DNA of 64,000 nt from Bolinopsis microptera (taxonomy: Eukaryota; Ctenophora; Tentaculata; Lobata; Bolinopsidae): positions 21,356,103-21,420,102 of the forward strand of contig NC_087072.1 in assembly GCF_026151205.1 (NCBI RefSeq), read 5' to 3'. A program made the translations under genes and the position numbers. How positions within the stretch are numbered: position 1 is the stretch's first letter; every line of letters starts with the position of its first letter. The notes under the pieces are model-generated. The model did not search any database and was not told the origin of the DNA. It worked only from the letters and a program-made list of their open reading frames with translations. Shown piece after piece: positions 49,718 to 60,502 of the stretch.

Positions 49718-50725
49718 ATGAAGACTCAAACTGAGCCGTCGGCCAACTTGAAATAATAAACCATGATGTTCTTCGGACGTTCAGTCAAACCTCCATTTAC
49801 AGAACCTCTCGTGGGGCCAGTATAAGAAAGTACACAGTAAACAGAGCAGATGTTATCATAATATACAGACAGTTTAAACACGAAACTGGTACTTAGAAGG
49901 AATTGGTAAGTAACTATTCAAGACACCATGTTAAACTAAGACACACAATCCAACAAATTTCTATATCTTAAATGGTTTGCAGCAATTATCGTCAAGGAAA
50001 GTTATAGATACCAACTAAGTGCCTTAGGACAAAACTGAATACTACCCCACACTAGAACCAGATCTTTTCTGCTTTGTTCTGATAATGGGATAATAAGGTC
50101 TCCTACAGAAAAGAGACCCTTATTGATCCTAAGAGATCCGTACAAAATACATGCTGTCGTACCAATAAACCATTTCACAGCTCACAGCAACTTTTTCACA
50201 TTATTATCGGTTTTAATTTAAGTCAGCCTAGAGGCAATTATTAATTAAACATTAATTCGCTGCATCCGCGGGAGTAGGGAAAACTTCTAGGGAGGTCCAA
50301 TGATAAAATTGAAAAGTTATTATTATGGTTATTTTAATGGTTTCAATAGGCGATAGTACCTAACCAATAGGCCGGTTAATCGGGAGGATAGAAACCTTAC
50401 TGCTATAATAATAGTAGTAGTACCTCTCTCTCTCTGTGCACACCTTATTTATTAACTAGCCTCTCTTAAATTCGGGACAATTTGCTAGTTGAGTAGATGA
50501 GAACGGTTGGTAGGTAACATTTTATAGCTGATATAGTTTCATTAGTAAGGTGGAGAGTGTTCAAAGTCATTACCATTATCATGTGAGCGGTATTTATGAT
50601 GGGTTGGAACTGAAATATGGGTCCCATACCTCGCAGGGGATATGATCTTTGTGTATCAAAACTTTATACCCGATTCCAGGGATACCACACTTATGCAGCT
50701 GTGGGGTACACATACACGTAGTACG
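49718..50725. other. No gene seen
   Basis: AT-rich sequence with no supportable exon or repeat. Confidence 0.35.
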
Positions 50726-50774
50726 TTTAATCGTCTATTGAGGTACGTGTCACGTACCTCAATAGACGATTAAA
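50726..50774. repeat. 49-bp perfect palindrome
   Basis: 24-bp arms (50726-50749 and 50751-50774) are exact reverse complements with a single central T. The arm starts TTTAATCGTCTATTG and ends GGTACGTG. There is no transposon-like duplication at its edges. Confidence 0.9.
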
Positions 50775-52029
50775 TTTATGCTATGAACAAAATAAAACTT
50801 ATTTTTTAATATTTGGCATCAGGACGACCCATAGAAAAAGAGTAACAACGCCCCTGATTTGAGATATATGTTGTTACTTAAGAGGTAAAAACGCCCAAAA
50901 AATGACCGAAGTAAGGTTATAACATTATAACTGTTGCACTTAGTCTTGAATTATCGCAAACTTTAGACAATACAGGTCAATCTAGAATACATTAAAAAGC
51001 TGCTATATTGTTAAAATTCAGAAAGTTGTCATAACGACAGTTCTAAATAGTATACCTTACGAGACATATTAAAATGGTACTTATCAATAAAGTAAGTTAT
51101 AAATATGATTCATCAAACAATTAATGAACACTAGTATTCGATCATGAATTGCTTTAAAAATGATTTTGGACACGTTCCATTAAAAATAAGCAAGCTCTGT
51201 CACTACTTTATTGGCCACGGCGATGAAATTTTGAGATTAGTGGAAGATAACAAACACTGTCGGTCTCCTATACTCTTTGGAGGATTATAAGTTAAGTTGA
51301 GGCTAACTTTCAAAGGCTCCCGAGAAATTGTTTACAAGATGAAACAGCTGATCAGAGAAGATCTTCGTATTCAAATTTCTCAAATATTGGGTTTCATTTT
51401 TGTAAAATAAGGAGATGAAAAAATCCCCAAATACCATGATTGAATTTGAGGTACGAAATGTGGCAGTTTATGGAAGAAAATTCCCATATTTTCGTTCCCA
51501 AATCATTTAGCCATTTAGGTCACCGGAGTTACGTCAAACATAAATATGTCTCGCAAGGTACCAATTTATTAACATTATTAACGTTGGAACCTTCGAGTGA
51601 GCCCCAATCAAAATACGTAGTCAGCCATACAATGAAAGATAATGTCAGTAATAAAATGAGCACTGCATTATTTTTGGGTCATCAGCACTGTATCAAATAG
51701 GTACATTAATTGTATCATTACTGCAGACCTCATCATTCCATCAGAAGTGTGAAACTTCCACTATCTGCCAGATAAGTTGTATAAACCAAGCATCTCAATA
51801 CTCTTTATAGCACTGTCTACATGTACACAATGTAATGTTGTAAGCTGTTCACTGTTGTTTGCTTTTTGTTGCGAAACTTTAATATTTTGATATCGTTAAA
51901 CGATCTAACTGGTTTGTGCTGTAGGTAATTAAAAACTAACAAGTATTTAATTGCAGAGTATGTAAAAGGTAGCTAAAGACGTCACTTGGTTCTACACAAT
52001 CACAAGAGCTAATTGCAACCTCGTACACG
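50775..52029. other. No gene seen; upstream of EXD1-like gene
   Basis: A plus-strand open frame (51440-51700) has no supporting feature. The promoter of the gene starting at 52030 should lie at the right end, but no TATA box is evident. Confidence 0.35.
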
Positions 52030-52188
52030 ATGTCTCCACACACCAAAACCGACACCCCGACCTCGGGCACAACCGGGACAGGGACCTTCACAGCTTCCGC
52101 CGGCCCTAAGTCTACTTTCGGGGCCGGATCCTCCAAAACGGGAAAATCACGTGGATCTAGTCGGCGGAGAAGAAACAAGGAAAAACTG
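52030..52188 (+). CDS. EXD1-like gene, exon 1
   Basis: ATG at 52030, 53 codons, donor CTG|gtaagc. Low-complexity Thr/Gly/Ser then a basic end. The distinct GC-rich codon use compared with its flanks supports coding. Confidence 0.6.
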
Positions 52189-55100
52189 GTAAGCTGTGGT
52201 CAGTAGAAACAATACTTGCATACAAGGAGATATAAAGCTACTAATTAAAGTTAATGTAAGTAGACGTTGCGGAGTCTAGTTGCGCGATTGGACAAGGGGG
52301 CAGTTTTAATCATTTAGATGTTATGACTATGAAAGACTTGAAGTTAAACGACCGCTTCGTAGCGATGTAACAAAAGTTTACCACGATAATTAATGGAGTG
52401 CGCTGCAGAACAAAGAACTTGCACTAGAATTATCTAGGTTAAGATAATGTGACTAACAGTATAAATTAAGCGAATCTATTTAGACTAAAGCGATTATTCT
52501 CGTCCTAAAAACATAATCAAATGTTATTGTGACTCACGTGTTGTATCAATTGAGAAAGTCCGCGGAAAATGAATGAGGTTAGGTAAGAATAGCATGTGAT
52601 TGTAAAACAAAATTCATCCTTATGGTAGAAAATCTTTAGTGCGACATAAAAATGTCACGTCAATGAACCAAGTTCCTTAGAAGAGTGTTTTTTAATATGT
52701 AGAAAATCTTTAGTGCGACATAAAAATGTCACGCCAATGAACCAAGTTCCTTAGAAGAGTGTTTTTTTAATATGTTTGAAAAAGATAAAGACATCATTAT
52801 ATATTATATAACCACAGAGTAATTACTAAATAAGGTGAGTGTTCAGCATCAATAATTTGGCTAAATTAAGAATTAAATGAACCTTATAAAAACTACACAA
52901 GCTCTTTTTCACGCGCTTTACCCAAAAGGTCATATTATTATCATTACCATAGACACTTTAACAGTAAACGGGAACAAAACATGATAACACAATGAATGCA
53001 AAATTTAGCAACAAAATATCAAATGCTGTTAATCGAGATAACAAACAAAAAGAGTTGAGAAAATTATTTCATTAAAAATAGAGTTATCTCTAGACTTAAA
53101 TGTTAATAGAAAACTAATTCAAAAGTAGCGGACAGTTAAAGTCTGGATCCAGTAAATAAGATTTGGATTGTTTTATGATCCGTTAGAAAATAAAGTGGCG
53201 ATGATCGGTCGCCAATAAAATAGAAAAAGTATGTACAGATTAAAGCTGAATGTTTTAAAACTTATTTAACAACTTACAACTACTTTCATCAATATTTTGT
53301 ACGAAAACAGTAGAAATGTGTTTCAAGCAATCTAAATTCTAATTCCCGCAACTTAAATTGTACGATCTATCTACAGTAATAATCAATACTGTTAGCCGAA
53401 ATTTCTTTAAATAACTTAATCTCCGATTAGTTCATTTTACATGCCACAATCAAAGGTAGAGAAGAAGTGGATGATATTTGAACCACCCTCCGAAGACGAA
53501 CCCTACCCCGGCATGACTATCGTGGACACGAAAGAGGGAGTTATCGAGGCTTTCGAGAAAATCAACCAGTGAGTTATTACTTAATATTATTTACAAATTA
53601 TTGGACAATACATCACTTTATTAACTGGTGTTCAGATACAGTTGTTCAGCTGTATGCGTTAAACTAAAGCGACACTGGTCCGCGGGTTGGAGAATGATCA
53701 CAAAATCCAAGCTATCGGTTACGTGGCAAATGACTATTGGCTATGGTGTACCACTATACCACTATTGTGGTACAATCTAGAATTTGTACCTGCCACCACA
53801 GAATTACAGCCAAGTTTAATTGTTAAAGGAGTGCTGGGGTATAGATTAAATTAAGTTGACAAGCAAAGAAAAGGTCAGTCAACGAAAGACGAGCCCCAAC
53901 ATTTCAAACTTGAAAACCTGCGAAACAAGAAGTGGGAGAACATGGTTACATGCGTGTTACAAACAACGAAAACATTAATGCGGTAAACTCTTAATTCCTA
54001 AAACTACAAGAACACGCATTTAGACAAATGTAAAATATATTAACATTAATAAGAATCGCTTAACCAACATTATATCTTCACAATATGGATGACGGTTGAT
54101 TGACAAGACTGTTGCGGGAGAGACACTGCAGAGATCGGCCGCAGAGCATTGCTCAAATAGACAGCTTTACACCAACAAGCAGGCTCTCTGTGTTCAATCT
54201 AGACAGACCTTAGGCAGGATTAACATGGCATTAACAGCCAGCCAAACCGCCCACTAACCGCCCCACTAACCACTAACCGCCCAACCCAAACTAATACCTG
54301 ACAACATTGCAGTTACCTGAAGCCGAGAGTGAAGCAGGCTACCAGAGAAATATTCGTCTCGTTCGGAGGACACAACATCTCAAGAGACGGTCAGTGTCTT
54401 TCCACCACCATTTCCCGCCAAACTCTCTTCCACGTTACAGTGCAATGTAGCTCGCACTGAAAATATATCACTGCTAAACTTCTCGCTTATTGACGTCTAG
54501 CAAATTAAATTCTTAAAATTTTACCGACTTTGAGAGTATAAAACGCGGTGATTAACAAATTGGAAACTATTATTCTAATCTCAACCATCAACATTATTTG
54601 GTATCATTCTCCCATAATCACAATGACCTTCCTAAATGAACTAAACATCCTTGCTGCATCTACTGCATGTTATCCAAACCATTCTTACCAATGTCTTCCT
54701 CGAACTATATAATCGTAATAATTCATTAATGCCACAAAGAGATCTTTGAGACAGTAATGTGTCGGGTGGCAACCGTTTTATGCCATTAACTAATACCGAC
54801 GCTCTTTCGATCATAAGAAAGCATTAAGAACTGACAGTAAAGTTTAACTCTGCCACCACCTCCCACGATATTAATATAATAGGCGACTTCACAAAATTGA
54901 GAGGATCATAGTTGAGAACAGTGATCTTTGCCAGTCATTATTGGAAACCATTTCCAGGGTGCTTAATATGATTCACATTTTTGTGAACGCTTCAGCATCA
55001 TATTGACGCAGCTTTAACGCCTTGTACTATATATGCTACAATCAATAATCACCCTGGAAAGTGAGATATTACTAATAGTGCTCTGAAATGATGTCTGGAT

Positions 55101-58100
55101 ATCCAGAAGTGATAACCGGCTGATAATTAAGCACCACCATAATAACTAACAACACCACCTCACCAGGTTTTATCTCGCTGATAGCGGTGACAGAAGGTAA
55201 TGGTATAACCTACCTCTTCGATCTAATAACTCTCGAGAATGAACTTTGGGATAATGTGAGTTGTACAATTTAGAAATATTCATGCTTTCTGTCAGTGTCA
55301 TGTAATATTAATATTTAAACCATATTTATGATATCAACGTTTGGTAATTGCAATTCTGAAGAAAATCTCGAATATATTACCTTAGCATTAGATATATAAG
55401 CTCATTTTACACCCAGTTTGAAAGACTAATACTAACTGTTAAGAAGGTTTCAAGACCTGCCCCAATTGGCCCTAATTCTGTCCAGAAAATGATAACCCCA
55501 AATTAATTTTATCAATACGATATCACGTTATTTTGACGGTTTAAAGTTTGTTTTAAATAGATAAATAGACGTCATTGGGTTGTCGAAGTGACTGGTGACA
55601 AGTATTAAGTTCAAGAACTGGGTTACCGTTAATTCATGAGGAATAATGCGATCATCAGCAAACGGGAAGTGAGAGTAAATCGTTATTCGTTCGTGATACA
55701 ACTCGCACTAAACTGATGTCATTACAGTTTCAGCTCAGCTCATTAACTTGTCACACTAATATTGTCACACCCTCCAATATTGTAGTGACTCCTAGTCCCA
55801 TGCTATTAAAGTATCACAGCTGATCATTATCCTGATTAAACAAAGTAAACACTTGTGTAGGGACTAGGGAGGGCGTATCTTGCTTGGTTATAATGTAGCA
55901 CTTAGCAGAGAGATCACAAGCCTTAAATGTTTATTTACTTTGGAATTAAATTATCGCAGCAACGGAATAATTATTTTATTTTTATTAATAAAACTTAAGT
56001 CAGCAAAAGTCTTTAGTCAACACATCTGGTCTCGAATAAATATGAATTCGACAAGATCATCAACTAGTCAGAGACAAGAACACCTCCAAACATTTTTGTA
56101 CATGCTTGCCATTGCATACATTGAGGTTTCGGTACATAATTTTAAAAGTGGCTCCTGGTGTAATTAATATATATTCAGGCCCACCTGATCACTAGTCTGA
56201 AGTGAGGCAACTGTTTATTTTGCTTGGTGCAAACCAATAATGCAGCAGAGAGGTCACTAGCGTAAAATAGTATAGTATTAATTAAGTTATTGCAGTAATA
56301 TCGGACTGTGCGACCTTCACATCTGGCCTGATTAATGGGAGTTGGGAAACGACCGAATTTCCGTTCTGTTAGGTTATGTTCGGTTAGGTTCTGTGAAACA
56401 AAATCGTGGTTCGGTATCAATAATTTAGCTGATGCTTCGCTATCAAGGCCAATATCACCCCACGACGCTCCTTCACACTATTTATGATTATAGCACATTC
56501 ACTGCATTTCACAACCCCTTCTTTAAATATTAATCAAAATAGAGGAGGCTGATCATATTAAAAGGGGGATAACCATTTTATATGTTGTCATCTTGTCGTT
56601 AATTTGTGTCACTTCTAATCCCAGGTAACTGTCACCGCGTCATTCTCGCCCAGTATCACGAATCAAATGCTATTCTTGGGATACTATTTATTTAATGATA
56701 AATGACGACCCATAAATAGCATTTGACTAAATAGTTGGGTGCAGTGGTAGAGGTAGAAATAGTGGTAGGATTCGTAGCTGTATTATGAAGATGCCACGTT
56801 AATTAAACGGATTGACGATATCAAGAAATCAAACTCCAAAGCTTGCCCAAGCTCCTCCTAAATTTGTTCCTGACAAAATGATGAAAGTTAGATCCCCAGA
56901 CTCTGCTGTGTTTTCAGTTACCAAGTTTATCCTCAACGTTAGTCCTCAAATTTTAACTGAAAATCCGCTAATTTTTTAACCAGTTTTCAATCTAACGCTC
57001 CTGCTTTACCGACCCACGTGTCTTGCCAAACCCAAATCAAAATTCCAATCTTCTCCCCACGGTAACGTCATTAAACGGTGGTTCAGAATAACAGTCGTAA
57101 ATACGTAAATTTCGAGGCATTCGGAAAAATGATTTTGAGGGTTAATTTACAAGTGGGATTGCAGTTAACCAATCAGAAACACTGTTTAAATAGTAATTTA
57201 CGGCGACGGCAATTTCCACTTTGTGCATTGTGGATATGCTGTTAAATCAAAATGGGGAAATGTTTAATTCTGAAGTTCAAGTAAAACGATTTACATTTGC
57301 ATGCTAAAACGTATTACGTATGTATGTCGTAGTATATGCACAGTATGACCAGGGTTTAACTCCCAAAAGCAGTTCAGCTAGAAGAATACTAGCAGGAACC
57401 CGTGTTTCTCTAAAGTGGTGTCAAAAGACATTAAGCAATTAGACAATGTTATTTATTTAATTTGTGATTTTGACACCACGCTGGGGGTCCATTTTTCGGG
57501 ACCTAAATTATTTATTCCTTGGCCAAATTTGTATCTCTTTATACTGACCAAAAGGCCATAAAAGCATTCGACCCAGCCAAAAAAGTTTCAAAAGTATATC
57601 ACTCACGGTTTTCGCGGAAAGTCGTGTTAAAGTTGAAGTCGTGGTGTCACTCACGTCTTGACTATACATCAATAGAGAAATAAATAATACATAATATACA
57701 ACGGTGTTTATTTCTCCTTTAAGCAAAGTGCTCAACTAATGGAAAGGAGCTTTCTATAAGCGTGACAAAACATAGTTTACTTTGTCACGCTTATAATACA
57801 TAATATGTATTATACAATAAAACGTCGCAAAATTCCCTCTTTACCAATCAGAAAACAGACACCGCGTGACTCACAACAGCTTATCATAATATTTATAAAG
57901 TACAGTCCAGCAAGGTAATGATTGAGATACTCACAAGACTATCGAATATTTACGACATTATAATAATATCGAGAGAGCTCCATTATTTTTTATTTAAATA
58001 TTTAAAGGTTCGAGGCTGGTGTGTTTAAGATACTACTTGACCGCACTATTTTACTGAATTATATTGTAACAGTGAGCTAGTAGTGATCACTGATCAGCAG

Positions 58101-59348
58101 TGATCAGCAGTGGTCGGATGCAGGGGACTATTTAAAGTATTTCTCTTGGCTTAAATAGGTTAATCTACAATTTATCAGAAAGCTATTGGCTGACCAAGAG
58201 TTAACATCCTGCACAGAACTATAAACTACTACTACTACTATGTCGGAACTAAGTCCGATCTACGCCAGATAACCCCCTCCATGATATATCCCTGTCCCGC
58301 ATCATGGTTCGCAGTTCCTGATTCCTCTTTAGAGTTTGTCCCAACTTCCTTCCGTAACATAGACAAGTAGCTTTGTCTTGGTCGGCCTTGCTGTGCTCTA
58401 CCGTGCATACCTAGGTTCCCATAAGACTAAATCATTGGCAAGTAGCTCAGGATGTCTGATGCAGATTCCAGATATCCTTCAGTCTATGTAGGGCACCCCA
58501 CGCTTTTCCCTTTCTAACCCTTATCTCCCTATCTGTGCTCTCAATCCAGGATCCTAAGTAGATGAAATCATCCACATTTTCTATGGCTTCCCCGGATCGA
58601 CTTCGTAGGTCGCTCTAGATCGATCCTCCATATTCAATGTCATAACCTTGGTCTTGCCTTCGTTTATGTGTAGCCCCACGAACTATAAAGTGTGTCAATA
58701 TAGTCGGCCTACGTTATACTGTTATAGATATACAAATCAGGAGACAGTCCAAACTATCAGTATGCACAGTATGCAATTACACAGTTGAAAACTTTTCAAA
58801 TAGGGTTTAACTCCCAAAAGCAGTTCAGCTACAAGTTATATTAATTTAATAATAATAATATCAATAATATATTAATATAGTTAAGAATATAATAATAAAA
58901 TTAATATATATTGATATAGTTAAGAATATAATAATAATATTAATATATATTAATATATATTGCCGGGCAAATGATCCGTTTCATGATATGTATAAAACAA
59001 TACCAATCATCAGTGCACTAATTTGTTCCAATTGTTCGAATTATAACGCTCCTGCTTAACTACAGTTGAGCACTCTCTTTGGGAAACCAAGCAACAACTA
59101 TTTATTAGTTAAAAATATAGATAGATTTCCCACCATACAAAAATGTACAATAATCTAGGAGTAGGGGCGACTCGGCCATTTACGCCATCTTTTTTCCTGA
59201 TCTCTCGGGACAATTGATATTCGCCTAATAATTGATCGTCAACAGGGCATGAGGGACTTTCTAGAGATCCCGTACAATGAGAAAGTGGTATTCGATACCA
59301 GGGAAGTGAAGGATTGTTTGACTAACAACCACGGCTTCGTCTACAAAG
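52030..59348 (+). CDS. EXD1: EXD1-like 3'-5' exonuclease-domain protein, 5' part
   Basis: Exons: 52030-52188, 53456-53568, 54313-54389, 55167-55255, 59246-59348. All are GT-AG with matching phases, 541 nt (180 codons so far); the gene must continue beyond 59348. Residues 1-53 are Thr/Gly/Ser-rich and end in a basic SRRRRNKEKL. From residue 73 the pattern is that of EXD1/Egalitarian-type DEDD exonuclease domains: MTIVDTKEGVIEAFEKI, ISRDGFISLIAVT, YLFDLITLENELWDNGMRDFL, KVVFDTREVKDCL. Family members with activity have D-x-E in the first strand. Here it reads F-V-S107-F-G109-G, so both acidic residues are absent, and the motif II Asp also looks replaced (EVK). Mouse EXD1 is described as a non-catalytic RNA adaptor in the piRNA pathway, which makes a similar role plausible here, but that is inference. 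The 3' half (motif III) is not in view; a LINE begins at about 60.5 kb. Confidence 0.6.
52625..52773. repeat. 74-bp tandem duplication in intron 1
   Basis: Two units (52625-52698, 52699-52773) starting gtagaaaatctttagtgcga differ by one substitution and one T-run length change, so the duplication is recent. Confidence 0.9.
53456..53568 (+). CDS. EXD1-like gene, exon 2
   Basis: Acceptor tcaaag|GTAGAG, donor CA|gtgagt (phase 2). Encodes VEKKWMIFEPPSEDEPYPGM and the first helix of the domain. The polypyrimidine tract is weak; an alternative is a separate start at ATG 53441. Confidence 0.65.
54313..54389 (+). CDS. EXD1-like gene, exon 3 (motif I region)
   Basis: Acceptor ttgcag|TTACCT, donor GACG|gtcagt. 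Holds REIFVSFGGHNISRD, where the D-x-E of active DEDD nucleases should be. Confidence 0.7.
55167..55255 (+). CDS. EXD1-like gene, exon 4
   Basis: Acceptor caccag|GTTTTA, donor AAT|gtgagt (phase 0). Core strands FISLIAVTEGNGITYLFDL. Confidence 0.75.
55256..57350 (+). other. Intron 4 of EXD1-like gene, first part
   Basis: AT-rich with no exon I can place. An open frame at 55880-56167 lacks splice or motif support. Confidence 0.4.
57351..57380 (+). repeat. 30-bp direct repeat, left copy
   Basis: agggtttaactcccaaaagc plus ten further bases recurs exactly at 58802-58831. The pair brackets 1.42 kb that includes the LINE remnant at 58240. Confidence 0.8.
57755..57795. repeat. 15-bp inverted repeat (hairpin)
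   Basis: TATAAGCGTGACAAA and TTTGTCACGCTTATA are exact complements around an 11-nt loop. Could be a template-switch product or a hairpin in the intron RNA. Confidence 0.7.
58240..58690 (-). pseudogene. LINE reverse-transcriptase 3' fragment, decayed
   Basis: Minus-strand translation (with shifts) gives GLHINEGKTKVMTLN, FIYLGSWIESTDREIRVRKG and KAWGALHRLKDIW, then jumps to a C-terminal tail (HPE-L-ND-VLWEP...RR). The order matches the LINE at 60.7-64.0 kb (GLKMNEGKTKFI, YLGSRIRDSESDIRVRKG), with an internal deletion between thumb and tail. Intronic and inactive. Confidence 0.7.
58802..58831 (+). repeat. 30-bp direct repeat, right copy
   Basis: Exact match to 57351-57380. Followed by an AT-rich tract (58840-58960) with imperfect repeats of tatagttaagaatataataa. 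Confidence 0.8.
59246..59348 (+). CDS. EXD1-like gene, exon 5
   Basis: Acceptor caacag|GGCATG, donor AAAG|gtgagc (phase 1). GMRDFLEIPYNEKVVFDTR follows the L-x-x-L-L...KV-x-hD-x-R pattern of the family. Confidence 0.7.
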
Positions 59349-59619
59349 GTGAGCTGTTACATCACGTGACTAAATAATATACTAGATCATTTATCATCTA
59401 TACAAAGGTAAAGCGAGATTTTACTTTTACAATGAAATCTCTACATTGGTAATGGGCGAGATTTTTTAATACTGAAATCTTTACTATTATCGTATCTTTA
59501 CGATATATCGTTAGTCGAGATTGTTCTTTAAGTTGAAATTTTTTTAAATGTACATAACAATTAATAAAATATCAAATTCATATGAATATCTTAAACAATT
59601 GTTCATAGCAGATGTAGCA

Positions 59620-60081
59620 TTATGCCAGTGGCGTAACAAAGTGCCCCGCAGACCCACATTTCATCTCATCTGATTGATCATAACAATCCGCCAAACCATC
59701 ACAAAGCCACACTTTCTCGATACACTGCAGGCCATCTTTACATTTTACCATGTCATCAGAGCAATCGTACCTCTCACAATAGGCCTCATCTGATCCATCC
59801 AAACAATCTGTTTTACCATCGCACATGTACCCGGTCCATATACACTGCAGGCCATCTTTACATTTGGAAAAACCCTCTGAACAGACGTAAGCTTTGCAAT
59901 TTGCCTCGTCAGACCCGTCTGAACAGTCCTTGTCCTTGTCACACCAGAAGCCGGTGTAAATACACTCAGTACCATCTTGACAGGTCACATCGTCCTCTCT
60001 GCAAGGTAGTTGAGTAGCATGTAGTCGGAGTGAAGAGCAGACTGTGAACAGGAGCAGAGCTGTAGTCCCTGTCATTATCAT
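59620..60081 (-). CDS. Secreted protein with three LDLa repeats
   Basis: 153 codons on the minus strand. A hydrophobic signal-like N-terminus (TALLLFTVCSS, about residues 1-23) is followed by three LDL-receptor class A repeats. Each has six Cys and the calcium-binding end CD-x3-DC-x-D-x-SDE: CDKDKDCSDGSDEANC, CDGKTDCLDGSDEAYC, CDGLADCYDQSDEMKC. Such repeats bind calcium and ligands on secreted or cell-surface proteins. Repeats 2 and 3 share an exact 25-nt stretch 118 bp apart, pointing to recent internal duplication. A pyrimidine-rich acceptor-like sequence (tcccactag) ends directly before the ATG, so a 5' non-coding exon is possible. The last residues are read from cagtggcgtaac (59626-59637), the same 12-mer as the element end at 260-271, so the natural C-terminus may have been replaced. 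Confidence 0.75.
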   Translation of the reverse strand: MIMTGTTALLLFTVCSSLRLHATQLPCREDDVTCQDGTECIYTGFWCDKDKDCSDGSDEANCKAYVCSEGFSKCKDGLQCIWTGYMCDGKTDCLDGSDEAYCERYDCSDDMVKCKDGLQCIEKVWLCDGLADCYDQSDEMKCGSAGHFVTPLA

Positions 60082-60178
60082 CTAGTGGGAGCAGGGGTTG
60101 TAATACTACATTAGCATGGCCTTCAGACCATGCAGAAAGCAACAAGAATAAAATCTGGGAAGTTTAAGATTACCTTAG

Positions 60179-60347
60179 GGGTCGTTCACATATTACGTAA
60201 TCAGCCGAGGGGGGAGGTGGGGTTTCCAAATGATTAAGCTAGTGTAATTTTGACACAATAGCTACATGTGTAAAACTGATTATGGGGGGGGGGGGGGGGG
60301 GGGGTAAACATTGTCCAAAAAGTGATTACGTAATATGTGAACGACCC
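60179..60347. mobile_element. 169-bp MITE with 25-bp perfect inverted termini
   Basis: gggtcgttcacatattacgt and five more bases at 60179-60203 are exactly complementary to 60323-60347. The centre contains a G-run of about 20. TTA sits one base outside each end, which may be a 3-bp target duplication as in Harbinger-type elements, but this is unsure. Confidence 0.8.
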
Positions 60348-60502
60348 GTTATCAATATGAAGAAACCTACAGTTAAGTCGAATTGAGGGTCTAGTTTTAG
60401 GTTACGGAGCATTTTCTCTTTAATAATAACCTAAACTGTATTCAAATCGCTTCCTCCACCTTCTTTTCCCGGCACAACCTAAGCCATTAACTTAATACAA
60501 AT

